From positions 186,001 through 250,000 of the forward strand of contig NZ_CP006841.1 of NCBI RefSeq assembly GCF_001274895.1: DNA of 64,000 nucleotides. Direction: 5' to 3'. The position numbers and the translations under genes were made by a program. The stretch is from Corynebacterium lactis RW2-5. GTDB lineage: Bacteria; Actinomycetota; Actinomycetes; Mycobacteriales; Mycobacteriaceae. Shown here piece after piece: positions 36,441-44,625 of this stretch. Position 1 is the stretch's first letter; every line of letters begins with the position of its first letter. Under the pieces are notes generated by a model. That model saw only the letters and a program-made list of their open reading frames with translations, made no database searches and was not told where the DNA came from.

Positions 36441-37022
36441 CTACGCAGAGGATTCCTGCCCCCGGGGCCCGTCATGACCATCTTCCGTCGCCGCTACCAA
36501 ATCCCGGCGAGCACGCGCCACCCTGGAGCGGATCGTCCCCATCCGGCAACCTGCAATCTCGGCTGCCTCAGCATAGGAATAGCCCAGTATCTGCGTGAGA
36601 ATCAGCGCCTCGCGTCGCTCCTCAGGAAGTTGCTGAAGCAGCATGCGAGCGTCGGCAAGCTCCGACCAGCTCTCACCCGTGGTGATCTGCTCAGCAGCGT
36701 TTTCCACCTCCACCGCGGCCTTCTTCGGGCGCGCTGAATCATGTCGCACCGAGTCCACCCACGCGCGCCGAGCCAAAGACAACAACCACGTGCGGGCCGA
36801 AGAGCGCGCTGCGAAGCGAGGTAGCGACTTCATCACACGCAGGTAGGTCTCCTGCGTTAGATCATCGGCGTTTTCCGGCCCGCCAAGGTGCGCAACCAAG
36901 CGCCACACGTCCTTTTGCGTCAACCGCACGAATTCCGTCAGCGCAGCGCGGTCACCACGCCCGGCCTTGAGAGCCAGGGTGGTGACATACTCGTCATTCG
37001 AGGCGAGCGGCGCGGATTTCAT
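36441..37022 (-). CDS. sigC: ECF sigma factor, SigC type
   Basis: 193 residues from ATG 37022; TATGCT lies exactly 7 bases upstream on this strand, pointing to a leaderless start (ATG 37034 is the alternative). Region 2 has DDLTQETYLRVMKSLPRF and SSARTWLLSLARRAWVD; region 4 has LPEERREALILTQILGYSYAEAAEIAGCRMGTIRSRVARAR. The protein closely resembles mycobacterial and corynebacterial SigC, and it lies near katA as in C. glutamicum. There is no anti-sigma gene beside it. A copy of the 11-mer (36650) encodes LADA in the linker between regions 2 and 4. Confidence 0.88.
   Translation of the reverse strand: MKSAPLASNDEYVTTLALKAGRGDRAALTEFVRLTQKDVWRLVAHLGGPENADDLTQETYLRVMKSLPRFAARSSARTWLLSLARRAWVDSVRHDSARPKKAAVEVENAAEQITTGESWSELADARMLLQQLPEERREALILTQILGYSYAEAAEIAGCRMGTIRSRVARARRDLVAATEDGHDGPRGQESSA
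36650..36660 (-). repeat. GCTTGCCGACG word
   Basis: In the sigC linker, encoding LADAR. Confidence 0.9.
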
Positions 37023-37130
37023 AGATGACAGCATATCAAGGGCTGCGCTGCGGCAGTGGAGGGCGGCGGTGGATGGATGGGTGCGGGGTGCGTGCGCGGG
37101 ATGCTGGTGGTAGCCGGGTGCGTGCGCGAA

Positions 37131-37194
37131 TTTGCCAGCTTTTTGTAGCAAGTACGGGCGAATATCGCCTTACTTGCTACAAAAAGCTGGCAAA
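37131..37194. repeat. Dispersed long palindrome, copy C, with compensatory changes
   Basis: Arms at 37131-37154 and 37171-37194 start TTTGCCAGC and end GCTGGCAAA. Relative to the other copies GTAGGAAGTA became GTAGCAAGTA on the left and TACTTCCTAC became TACTTGCTAC on the right, which keeps the pairing. The centre is different in sequence but can add an inner GGCG / CGCC stem. It lies between the MacB-like permease gene and sigC. Confidence 0.9.
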
Positions 37195-37212
37195 AAGTTG
37201 CGGGGTGCCTGC

Positions 37213-38631
37213 TTAGAACCGAATCGCATCGATCGGCTTGACACGCACCGCAATCGTGGCCGGAATAATACCGGCGAGCGCACCGACAATCGTCGCAGCC
37301 AGCACGCCCACCACCGCAGCGGTAAACGGATAGGGCACGTTACCCAGTTCCATAGGCAGGGACAGCATCTGCTCAATCGGCAGCTGCTTGATGGTGATAA
37401 TCGACAGAATCACACCCACCACACCGGCGACCGTCGTAGCAACGATGGACTCTAAGAACACCGAGATAAAGATTCTGCTTGCCGACGCCCCCATCGCACG
37501 GCGAATACCAATCTCGCGGACGCGGTGGCCGACCGTCACAATGGAAACCGTCAGCAGTCCCAGCGCGCCAAGGGCTATGACGATACCGCCGATGATGCCC
37601 AGCGCAGTGGTGATTGTGTTGTTCAAGTTCGAGGACATGGAAGAGTCCTTCTCCGCCGTGGTTGCAGAGACCTTCCAGCTGGAACCCAATTCCGCCTGAA
37701 GAATATTGTGCAGCGCTTCCTTGTTCTTCTTGGCATCCTCCGGAGGGGATACGACCAGCAGCTTCGGCTGGCCGACAGAGCCCTCGTAGTTCACATGCAG
37801 GAAAGAGTCATAGTGCATGACAGCTCGCGGAGAATCCCAGGGGCCCATCGATTTGTACACGCCCACCACGGTGTATGTGGTGTTATCGGTCTCCTTCAGC
37901 GTGAACGTCGGGTGCTCGGACAGCGGGGGATTGCCCAGCCGGTCGTAGAAGGTGTCATTGACTACAACTGGGTTCATCAGTCGTTGGCCGTCGGCTTCCT
38001 CAATGGGGCGTCCCTGCACCATGGTGCGGGCATAGATGTCGAACCAGCCCGGGTCAGCCCCCACCAGTTCCGCTGAACCGTCCGGGGTGCAGAACGAATC
38101 CTCTGGAGCGCATTCACTAACCTGCTCCACCAGGGTGGCCGGTTGTGCGCGGACGCGCGACCACAGGTTTACGCCCGTGGTCTCCACCAGGTTGTGGGAC
38201 GCGGTGCTAAAGGCGTCGTTGACGGACCCATCCGGGTTGATCACGTCCAAGCTATCGGCACCCTTACCGCCGGGGCCGGACAGCGACGCGACTTCGTCGG
38301 GAGGCAGCGCGCCTGCTGCCGCTGCGCGCTCCTGCGAGGGCGAGGCCTCCTGCCCTCCATCGGCGCCGTTCGGGCCGGCGGAAAGGGTAATCGTGCCATT
38401 GACTCCTGAGCTCTGCGCCGCGACAGCATCCTGTGAGCTGGTCAAAATATTGCCCAAGGCGATCACGGTTGTCATGGCCCATACCGCCGCAGCGACACTG
38501 ACCAGCGACAGCATGATTCGGCCACGGTTAATGCGCAGCTCGTGCCATGCCTCCAGTAGCGCTCCCAGGTACGGGGTAGCGGCGTAGACCCAGGACGTGT
38601 CCTTCGACTTCTTCGGCTCTTTATCCGTCAT
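37213..38631 (-). CDS. ABC transporter permease, MacB/FtsX-like
   Basis: 472 residues from ATG 38631, which overlaps the ATPase stop by 11 bases and follows GAAGAGGA. One N-terminal membrane helix (IMLSLVSVAAAVWAMTTVIALG) is followed by a large extracytoplasmic domain (~240 residues) and three C-terminal membrane helices with the FtsX signature VSIVTVGHRVREIGIRRAMGAS. With the ATPase and the adaptor upstream it forms a MacAB-like tripartite export unit of Gram-positive type, which would export peptides or antimicrobials by mechanotransmission; the substrate is unknown. An 11-mer copy (37477) encodes GASAS immediately after the signature. Confidence 0.88.
   Translation of the reverse strand: MTDKEPKKSKDTSWVYAATPYLGALLEAWHELRINRGRIMLSLVSVAAAVWAMTTVIALGNILTSSQDAVAAQSSGVNGTITLSAGPNGADGGQEASPSQERAAAAGALPPDEVASLSGPGGKGADSLDVINPDGSVNDAFSTASHNLVETTGVNLWSRVRAQPATLVEQVSECAPEDSFCTPDGSAELVGADPGWFDIYARTMVQGRPIEEADGQRLMNPVVVNDTFYDRLGNPPLSEHPTFTLKETDNTTYTVVGVYKSMGPWDSPRAVMHYDSFLHVNYEGSVGQPKLLVVSPPEDAKKNKEALHNILQAELGSSWKVSATTAEKDSSMSSNLNNTITTALGIIGGIVIALGALGLLTVSIVTVGHRVREIGIRRAMGASASRIFISVFLESIVATTVAGVVGVILSIITIKQLPIEQMLSLPMELGNVPYPFTAAVVGVLAATIVGALAGIIPATIAVRVKPIDAIRF
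37477..37487 (+). repeat. GCTTGCCGACG word
   Basis: In the MacB-like permease gene, antisense to GASAS. Confidence 0.9.
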
Positions 38632-39406
38632 AGTTATCGTCCTCTTCCATGCCGGCGCCACTGTTGTGATCGGCGCCGGCGCCAGTCAGGGTGGCCTGCG
38701 CCGCCGACGCGTTTGCTGCGCGCAGCAGCGATGAATCCGTATGCAGATGCCCTTCGCGCAACTCCACAACTCGGGAGCCTCGTTCGGCGACTTCAAGGTC
38801 GTGGGTGATCAGGACGAGGGCAGCATTGTTTTCAGAGGCGACTTCTTCAAGCAGCTCCATCACAATCTTGCCGGTGTCGATATCGAGGGCGCCCGTGGGC
38901 TCGTCGGCAAGAATTACCCGGGGTTGGCGGACCAGCGCGCGGGCGATGGCCACGCGCTGCTGCTCGCCGCCGGAGAGCTGGCTGGGCATCGCATCAAGAC
39001 GGTCCCCCAGGCCGACACGCTCCAGCATTGCCTCCGACAGTTCGCGACGGTTCCAAAACTTCTCGCCCTTGTCGTACATCAGCGGCACCTCGACATTTTC
39101 CACCACACTTCGCGCGGGGAAAAGATTGAACTGCTGAAACACAAAACCGAGGTTGTCGCCACGCAGCACAGCGCGCTGCTTGTCGTTCAACTGGGAAACG
39201 TCGGTGCCATCGAAGATGTACGAGCCCGTATCCGGCAGGTCCAGCATGCCGATGATATTCAGCAGCGTCGACTTGCCAGAACCGGACTGCCCGACGATGC
39301 TGACCCGCTCGCCCCGCTCCACCTGCAGGTCAATGCCCTTAAGAATCGGTAGCTTCTCGCCATTGGGAAGCGTCACCGTGCGGGTGACCGCATTCAAATT
39401 CAGCAT
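38621..39406 (-). CDS. ABC transporter ATPase, MacB/LolD-like
   Basis: 261 residues. Walker A GQSGSGKST (~39-47), Q-loop FVFQQFNLFPARSVVENV, signature LSGGEQQRVAIARAL, Walker B VILADEP with EPTGALDIDTG, and H-loop LITHDLEVA all match the lipoprotein/MacB group. The C-terminal ~35 residues are an Ala/Gly/Asp-rich tail, ending EEDDNYDG, beyond the usual end. It sits between adaptor and permease genes, overlapping the latter, in the order adaptor - ATPase - permease. Confidence 0.92.
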   Translation of the reverse strand: MLNLNAVTRTVTLPNGEKLPILKGIDLQVERGERVSIVGQSGSGKSTLLNIIGMLDLPDTGSYIFDGTDVSQLNDKQRAVLRGDNLGFVFQQFNLFPARSVVENVEVPLMYDKGEKFWNRRELSEAMLERVGLGDRLDAMPSQLSGGEQQRVAIARALVRQPRVILADEPTGALDIDTGKIVMELLEEVASENNAALVLITHDLEVAERGSRVVELREGHLHTDSSLLRAANASAAQATLTGAGADHNSGAGMEEDDNYDG

Positions 39407-39415
39407 TGGCGAGAC

Positions 39416-40468
39416 CTACTTTTCAGAAGTGTTGGCGTCGGAGTCGCCGCCTGCACCGTCGGTCTTGCCAGCCTTATCGTCCTTGAAAGAGGGCACGAAC
39501 TTTAGGACCTGCTGTCCCGGCTTCAAGCCCTTCTTGATCTCGATGAACTTGCCGTCGTTGGCGCCGAGCTCGACCTTGACCTTCTTTGGCTTATCTCCGT
39601 TGTCCCCTGGCAGGTAGACGGTGCCCTCGCGGAAACGTCCCTCGACCGCGGTGACCGGGAGCGCCTGCACTTCATCGGTGGAGTCGCCGCCGAGAATCAG
39701 CGTGGCGGGCACTCCCTCGTAGACTGTCTGATCGCCCGGGATGGAGCAGCGCAGCTGGGGACCGCTTGCCGACGATCCCCCGCTCGGCGCCGCACCTGCT
39801 GCACCTGCGGCGGAGCCGGAGGAAGCGCCGGGGTTGCCCGCTGTGACAGTTTTAATGTCGTCGCACAGGAACGGGGCTGGGCCGTCGGTGATAGCGAGTC
39901 GACCATTGTTGATGGTGTCGCCGAGGGAGTAGAGCTGGTTCGGCTTAATCGCTGCGACCGCATGGTAGCTGCTGGGGGAGATGGTGCCCAGTTCCTGGCC
40001 AATCTCGACTGTCTGGCCGACGACAATGTTCCACTGCACCGTGCCGGAGGCTCGCGATGTGATGTTGCCCCACTTCACAGTGGTCGTCGGTGCCGGGGCC
40101 GCACCCTCTTCATCGGATCCCCGTTGCGCTGGGTTCTCGCTGACCTCGGTCTTCTTCACCTGGAGGAGGGCCTGGCCCGCGGTGGCGAAGCCGCCACTGT
40201 TGACGTAGGCGTCGGTGATTTCGCCGGAGGCGTTAGCGCGAATGGTCGTTGGCTCGTCAGGCAGGATGCTTGCCGAAAGCTTGATCGTGTTGTTGATTTT
40301 CTGCGGCGTAAGTTCCGTGGTGGGCTGGGAGAAATCGCCGGTGGCTTCAAGAGGTTCTTCCTCGTTGGCCGGGAAGAAAGCGAGTTTGAGCAGCGCAATC
40401 GTGGCGAGTAGCGCCAGCGTGTATTTGAAGATTGTGAGCGCCTTCGCGCCCCGCCCCTGTTTTTTCAT
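39416..40468 (-). CDS. Membrane-fusion-type adaptor (MacA/HlyD-like) of the export system
   Basis: 350 residues. N-terminal membrane anchor (~14-31), a lipoyl-like half-motif (TIRANASGEITDAYVNSGGFATAGQALLQV), a second half (RASGTVQWNIVVGQTVEIGQELGTI), a beta-barrel domain with a Gly/Ala/Ser linker (~215-240), and a C-terminal domain ending in an acidic tail. Adaptors of this type work with MacB-like permeases. TAACTT sits 7 bases before the ATG (leaderless). The copy of the 11-mer at 39764 is in the Gly/Ala/Ser linker. The gene is divergent from katA. Confidence 0.8.
   Translation of the reverse strand: MKKQGRGAKALTIFKYTLALLATIALLKLAFFPANEEEPLEATGDFSQPTTELTPQKINNTIKLSASILPDEPTTIRANASGEITDAYVNSGGFATAGQALLQVKKTEVSENPAQRGSDEEGAAPAPTTTVKWGNITSRASGTVQWNIVVGQTVEIGQELGTISPSSYHAVAAIKPNQLYSLGDTINNGRLAITDGPAPFLCDDIKTVTAGNPGASSGSAAGAAGAAPSGGSSASGPQLRCSIPGDQTVYEGVPATLILGGDSTDEVQALPVTAVEGRFREGTVYLPGDNGDKPKKVKVELGANDGKFIEIKKGLKPGQQVLKFVPSFKDDKAGKTDGAGGDSDANTSEK
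39764..39774 (+). repeat. GCTTGCCGACG word
   Basis: In the Gly/Ala/Ser linker of the adaptor gene, antisense to SSASG. Confidence 0.9.
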
Positions 40469-40597
40469 GATCTTGAAGTTATCCGTTCACGAGTCTCGTT
40501 ACTAAACACGTACAGATGTAAGAGTACCCGGCGTTTACGGTGGTGAGGGTAGACCTGGCTATACCTTTTGGGTGCTGTTGAATTGGGGAGTTTAGGG

Positions 40598-40608
40598 CGT
40601 CGGCAAGC
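40598..40608 (-). repeat. GCTTGCCGACG word
   Basis: Intergenic, between the adaptor gene and katA. Confidence 0.95.
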
Positions 40609-40668
40609 GGAAATAAGGTAAAGCAACCCAAATAATAATCACTTGTAAGTATCAATTTGGAAAAACTG

Positions 40669-40698
40669 ATAGGCAAACTCTAGGAAATCGTGTATGGT
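40669..40698 (+). promoter_or_regulatory. Candidate katA promoter with OxyR-like half sites
   Basis: TATGGT at 40693-40698 is a plausible -10, 59 bases before the katA ATG. ATAG (40669-40672) and CTAG (40680-40683), spaced by 7 bases, overlap the expected -35 region and recall the ATAG-N7-CTAT core of OxyR sites. The match is partial and is offered only as a hypothesis. Confidence 0.25.
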
Positions 40699-40756
40699 GA
40701 GCCATGTCGACACAATCAAAGACAATTTCCCTCTCCCTCACCTCTAGGAGGAAACC

Positions 40757-42286
40757 ATGTCCGACAAGTACGCAGGCTCAACCGGCCCCACCACCCGCCT
40801 CAACGGTGCGCCGGTGCCCACCGAGCAGCACTCCGTCACCAATGGACATCAGGGCGGCATCACCCTCAACGATGTCCACCTGATTGAAAAGCTCGCCCAC
40901 TTCAACCGCGAGCGCATTCCGGAGCGCGTCGTCCACGCAAAGGGCGCAGGCGCTTTCGGTGAATTCGTTGTCACTGAGGATGTCTCCAAGTACACCAAGG
41001 CGGCAGTCTTCCAGCCTGGTGAAAAGTCGGAGATGCTGGCGCGTTTCTCCACCGTCGCGGGCGAGCAGGGCTCCCCGGACGGCTGGCGCGACGTCCGCGG
41101 CTTCGCGCTGCGCTTCTACACCCGCGAGGGAAACCTGGATATCGTCGGCAACAACACCCCGGTGTTCTTCATCCGCGACGGCATTAAGTTCCCCGACTTC
41201 ATCCACTCGCAAAAGCGCCTTCCGGACACCGGCCTGCGCGACGCAAACATGCAATGGGACTTCTGGACTGCATCGCCGGAGTCGGCTCACCAGGTCACTT
41301 ACCTGATGGGTGACCGTGGTATTCCGAAGGACTTCCGCCACATGGATGGCTTCGGCTCGCACACCTACCAGTGGATCAACGCCGAAGGTGAGCGCTTCTG
41401 GGTCAAGTACCACTTCAAGACTCGTCAGGGCTGGGACTTCCTCACCGACGCCGAGGCGGCTGAGCTGGTCGGTGAGAACACAGATCACTCGCGACAGGAC
41501 CTCTTCGAAGCCATCGAGCGCGGCGACTACCCGACCTGGGACGTCAAGGTGCAGATCATGCCGTACGAGGAAGCTGCGGAATACAAGATCAACCCCTTCG
41601 ATCTGACCAAGACCTGGTCGCAGAAGGACTACCCGCTGATTTCGGTCGGCCACTTCACCCTGAACCGCAACCCGCGTAACTTCTTCGCCGAGATCGAGCA
41701 GGCCGCTTTCGCGCCGTCGAACACGGTCCCGGGTGTGGGCTTTTCACCGGATAAGATGCTGCTGGCCCGCGTATTCTCCTACGCGGACGCACACCGCTAC
41801 CGCCTGGGCGTCAACCACGACCAGCTGCCGGTCAACCAGCCGAAGTGCCCGGTCAACTCCTTCTCGCAGGATGGCTACGGCACCTACCACTTCGCCGACC
41901 CGTCCCTGCCGGTCCACGGTTCTAACGGTGCAGGTCGCGGCCCGGTAGCCGACCAGGCTTCCTCCGCAGCTGCCGCCGGCTGCCCGGTTCATTCGAACCA
42001 CGCCGGACGCGTCGATGCGACCACCTATGGGCAGTGGGACAACGTCGGCGAGGAGTTCTACGCCGGCGCCTACATTCAGCACCCAGAGGACGATGACTTC
42101 TCCCAGCCGGGTGATCTAGTCCGCAATGTGCTTGACGATGCCGCCCGCGACCGCCTTGCTGGCAACATTGCCCGGGCGATGGCCGGCGTGACCCCAGAGG
42201 TGGAGCAGCGCGTCTACCAGTACTGGACCAATGTCGATGAGTGGCTTGGTGCCGAGGTGGAAAAGCGCTTTAAGGCTTCCAAGTAG
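40757..42286 (+). CDS. katA: Catalase, monofunctional heme type
   Basis: 509 residues, typical of small-subunit catalases. Catalytic His60 in RVVHAKGAGAFG, distal Asn in VGNNTPVFFIRD, and proximal Tyr in LLARVFSYADAHRYRLG are present. It disproportionates hydrogen peroxide. TAGGAGGAAACC gives a strong ribosome site before ATG 40757. A segment with two Cys-Pro-Val motifs (PKCPVNSFSQ, AGCPVHSNH) about residues 359-415 is worth noting as possible redox-active Cys. The gene ends 25 bases before a strong bidirectional terminator. Confidence 0.95.
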   Translation: MSDKYAGSTGPTTRLNGAPVPTEQHSVTNGHQGGITLNDVHLIEKLAHFNRERIPERVVHAKGAGAFGEFVVTEDVSKYTKAAVFQPGEKSEMLARFSTVAGEQGSPDGWRDVRGFALRFYTREGNLDIVGNNTPVFFIRDGIKFPDFIHSQKRLPDTGLRDANMQWDFWTASPESAHQVTYLMGDRGIPKDFRHMDGFGSHTYQWINAEGERFWVKYHFKTRQGWDFLTDAEAAELVGENTDHSRQDLFEAIERGDYPTWDVKVQIMPYEEAAEYKINPFDLTKTWSQKDYPLISVGHFTLNRNPRNFFAEIEQAAFAPSNTVPGVGFSPDKMLLARVFSYADAHRYRLGVNHDQLPVNQPKCPVNSFSQDGYGTYHFADPSLPVHGSNGAGRGPVADQASSAAAAGCPVHSNHAGRVDATTYGQWDNVGEEFYAGAYIQHPEDDDFSQPGDLVRNVLDDAARDRLAGNIARAMAGVTPEVEQRVYQYWTNVDEWLGAEVEKRFKASK

Positions 42287-42311
42287 GTAGAACCAACTAA
42301 ATAGAAAAAGC

Positions 42312-42350
42312 CCCTTGGGTCAGCGCAAAATTGCGCTGACCCAAGGGACT
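42312..42350. terminator. Bidirectional terminator between katA and the small-protein genes
   Basis: A perfect 17-bp stem (42312-42328 with 42331-42347) starts CCCTTGGGTCAG. It is followed by ACTTT on the plus strand and by GGGCTTTTTC on the minus strand, so it serves both katA and the minus-strand gene at 42445. Confidence 0.85.
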
Positions 42351-42444
42351 TTAAAGCTACAAGCTTTTAGCTAGCTACGAAGCTAGTTCGCGTGGAACCT
42401 CATGGACACCAGTGCTAGCTAGAGGCTCAAAGCAAAAACTTCAA

Positions 42445-42771
42445 TTAGAACAGCTTCGGCAGGGACGGAGACTCCGGAAGGACGCTGTCGGCCTCGACTT
42501 TGGTCTGGTCGCCGGCAACGATGGTCTTGTCAGTACTTCCGCCAATTGCGGTGTTGGTGGACTCATCGTTGATGGTAGTGGTGTCCAGGAAGTCCTGGCC
42601 GAACGGTGCGTTCAGGTTGCCGAACTTAGCGAAGTCGCGGCCGAACGGTGCGTTGAGGTCACCGAAGTTCAAAAGGCTGACATCGCCCTCGAAGGTCGGC
42701 CCCAGGTTAATGGTGATGTTCGGTCCGGAAGGCATAGCCTGCAGTACTTCAACGATGGGGGTTACGTCCAT
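42445..42771 (-). CDS. Small acidic protein with PFG repeats, paralogue of the 42953 gene
   Basis: 108 residues, no signal peptide and no hydrophobic helix. It begins MDVTPIVEVLQAMPSGPNITINLG and has two copies of NLNAPFG-like units (GDLNAPFGRDFAKF, GNLNAPFGQDFLD), then a Thr/Asp-rich tail. AAAGGA lies ten bases before the ATG. With the next gene upstream it forms a pair of tandem paralogues: both start with a short amphipathic segment containing (I/V)LxAxP, have an ITI/VTV strand, and carry two (G)N(L/I)N(A/L)PFG units. I do not recognise the family. Lack of a signal peptide would be compatible with the short corynebacterial porins, but composition differs, so no function is assigned. Confidence 0.72.
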   Translation of the reverse strand: MDVTPIVEVLQAMPSGPNITINLGPTFEGDVSLLNFGDLNAPFGRDFAKFGNLNAPFGQDFLDTTTINDESTNTAIGGSTDKTIVAGDQTKVEADSVLPESPSLPKLF

Positions 42772-42828
42772 GATTCGCGTTCCTTTGAAAAAAAATAGAG
42801 AAATAAAAACTAAGCCTGGCTGTGGGAA

Positions 42829-42856
42829 ACCGCCCGCCTTAGTGGAAGCGGGCGGT
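42829..42856 (-). terminator. Hairpin between the two PFG-repeat genes
   Basis: ACCGCCCGC (42829-42837) pairs with GCGGGCGGT (42848-42856) around a ten-base loop. In the direction of the minus-strand genes it is followed by only TTT. It may end or weaken transcription from the 42953 gene into the 42445 gene. Confidence 0.5.
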
Positions 42857-42952
42857 TACACAGTTTTAAGTTGTGACGACACCGGAAAACGGATTGTCAC
42901 TAGAGCTTGATCGCTGCTGCCCGGCTCTACGGTCGAGCGCTAGGGCGATTAT

Positions 42953-43237
42953 TTAGCCGGCGAGCTTGCCGGTGATCTCCGGGTTCAGGAAGTGGGAAAC
43001 CTCGGTGGCCTTGTCGTGGCTGTCGGTGGTCTCGACGTCGACGGCGTCCTCACCGAACGGCAGGTTGATGTTGCCGGTGGTGATGGCGTGGTCACCGAAC
43101 GGCAGGTTCAGGTTGCCGCCAACGTTGAATGCGGACAGGTCCTCGCCAGCGAACTGCTCCAGGGCCGGGAACGGGGACTGAACGGTGACGTTCGGGAGAG
43201 CCTCGAGGATGGTTGCGATGTCTTCAGCGAAAGCCAT
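42953..43237 (-). CDS. Small acidic protein with PFG repeats, paralogue of the 42445 gene
   Basis: 94 residues. It starts MAFAEDIATILEALPNVTVQSP, an amphipathic helix, followed by two near-identical units GGNLNLPFGDHAITT and GNINLPFGEDAVDV, and a charged tail ending ITGKLAG. There are no Cys, no signal peptide and no membrane helix. AAGGAT precedes the ATG. The repeat is also visible in the DNA, where ACCGAACGGCAGGTTGA/CAG recurs 51 bases apart, which points to internal duplication. About 690 bases of apparently empty DNA lie upstream, which suggests a regulated or monocistronic promoter there. Function unknown. Confidence 0.72.
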   Translation of the reverse strand: MAFAEDIATILEALPNVTVQSPFPALEQFAGEDLSAFNVGGNLNLPFGDHAITTGNINLPFGEDAVDVETTDSHDKATEVSHFLNPEITGKLAG

Positions 43238-43927
43238 GTGAAAATCCTTAACTTGTCAGGAAGTGGATAGAGTTCACGAGTCCGCTCTATGCGAACTCAC
43301 AGGAAGTAAATCTAGACCAGCTATCGCGGCCTTGCAATTGGGAATTTTGGCCCTGTGTGCCGTGAAAAGTACTTCACTGGCTGTGCAAATAATTAAATGA
43401 CAATGATTTGCAATAGAACGCAGTAAGCGTGTGTCCGTTCGTAAGCCCCTTTGTTGACCCTTATTCACCGTTGGGTATCCGATTGTCTACCCCTTATTTT
43501 TCACTGAGAATTTGTTGTCTTCGTATGAAATGTTTGCGTTAGCGCAGGAAGGTGGCATTTCCGAGCGGTCCTTCGGAGGATTCAGGGTCAGGGGTATGAA
43601 TGTTTGATGAAAAAAATAACCTAACGCCATCGAAATTGGGGGCGCAAAAATGACGGTTAAGATTCCTTGATTCTGGTATGCCGTAGGTCACTCCTTGGTG
43701 TGAGGTGAATCACGGAGTGATTGGAGGAGCCATTAACGGCCGTGGGTAGTAAACGGGGGTAAAAACGGTGTTAACGGTTATGGTTTTTCTGCACCCTTGG
43801 TGCTTAAGAATGCACCAACTACAAAGAATCGGCGTGTTGCAGAACTGCAACACGCCGAAAGAATTAAGATGTACGGCCAGTTCAAACTCCGGGTGCCGTG
43901 GTCACAAGGACGAGCGGTAGGGGAGGG
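43238..43927. other. 690-base gap upstream of the PFG-repeat genes
   Basis: AT-richer than its surroundings, with no reading frame that looks like a gene. It holds an imperfect hairpin TCACTCC / GGAGTGA with inner GGTG/CACx (43688-43720) and, near the Mrp operon, a perfect 13-bp hairpin listed separately. The promoter of the 42953 gene must lie in its left part, but I cannot point to convincing boxes. Confidence 0.5.
43830..43857 (-). terminator. Terminator hairpin of the Mrp operon
   Basis: CGGCGTGTTGCAG (43830-43842) pairs perfectly over 13 bases with 43845-43857, leaving only two unpaired bases in the loop. It lies 70 bases after the mrpG stop. It is followed by ATTCTTTG on the minus strand, a poor T-run. 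Confidence 0.6.
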
Positions 43928-44266
43928 CTAGTCTTGCTTGTAATCCTCCGCAGAACCATCTCGGGCACCCAGGACGGCGCGCCCCAGCACCTCAGAAGCG
44001 ACAGTAGCCACTACCAGCACCGCAATAATCGCGACAATCGCTGTAACAACTTTGCCCCAGGACAGCGACCCCTGGTCGGCTTCGAGCACCAGGTTCGCCA
44101 CGACCAGAGCCGGGATTCCCACCATGATGCCCGCGGAGAGCTGATTCAGCCGACTCAGCGCGTCCGGGCTGCGCCACATCGCCACTACGGCCACGAGCAG
44201 ATAAAGAGAGCCACCCAGCACGAGGACTGCGAAGAGCGCAGTCAGCAGAAAAGAAGCAATACTCAT
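43928..44266 (-). CDS. mrpG: Mrp Na+/H+ antiporter subunit G
   Basis: 112 residues with three membrane helices and the MnhG pattern (LYLLVAVVAMWRSPDALSRLNQLSAGIMVGIPALVVANLV). It is the last gene of the operon mrpAB-C-D-E-F-G. The Mrp complex exchanges cytoplasmic Na+ for external H+ and supports pH and salt tolerance. The gap to mrpF is 17 bases. The C-terminal tail after ~100 is acidic. Confidence 0.88.
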   Translation of the reverse strand: MSIASFLLTALFAVLVLGGSLYLLVAVVAMWRSPDALSRLNQLSAGIMVGIPALVVANLVLEADQGSLSWGKVVTAIVAIIAVLVVATVASEVLGRAVLGARDGSAEDYKQD

Positions 44267-44283
44267 TAGAATCCAACTCCTCT

Positions 44284-44625
44284 CTAGCGTCGCCCGCGCG
44301 ATACGACGCGTGCTAAGCCGACTGTTGAAAGAATGCCCAGTAGGCCCGCCAGCATCGCAATGTCAAAGGTGATAGCCGTCGAACGCAAAAGAGCCGTGGT
44401 AAGGAATACTCCCACCATGGGGTAGAAAGCGGCATCGGCAAGCACAGCGCGGGAGACATTCCCACGGACCCGGAAAATCAACACCACGCCAAGCAGCAGC
44501 GCCAACGAACAGACGGCGACCCCAATGCCGCCGATGACATTTACGGCGGTGGGAGTAATCAACCACTGCGACGGATCGGCCGGTTCATACGTCGATGTTT
44601 CTCCGGCGGAGAACAGACTAATCAT
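44284..44625 (-). CDS. mrpF: Mrp Na+/H+ antiporter subunit F
   Basis: 113 residues, three membrane helices. VRGNVSRAVLADAAFYPMVGVFLTTALLRSTAITFDIAMLAGLLGILSTVGLARVVSRGR fits MnhF: a loop ending in Asp/Ala, then two helices. The start overlaps the mrpE stop by 8 bases. The N-terminal ~25 residues ahead of the first helix are longer than usual. Confidence 0.88.
   Translation of the reverse strand: MISLFSAGETSTYEPADPSQWLITPTAVNVIGGIGVAVCSLALLLGVVLIFRVRGNVSRAVLADAAFYPMVGVFLTTALLRSTAITFDIAMLAGLLGILSTVGLARVVSRGRR

Noticed and set aside
37023..37151. Longer sigC start at 37151
   Set aside because: The added codons start in the palindrome and have no similarity to SigC proteins; TATGCT supports ATG 37022.
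37131..37196. CRISPR array suspicion from repeated elements
   Set aside because: The four palindromes are 1.4-18 kb apart, are not tandem and have no spacers; no cas gene is present.
43238..43927. Hidden small gene or origin in the 690-base gap
   Set aside because: No frame with plausible codon use and ribosome site, no DnaA-box cluster; only hairpins were seen.
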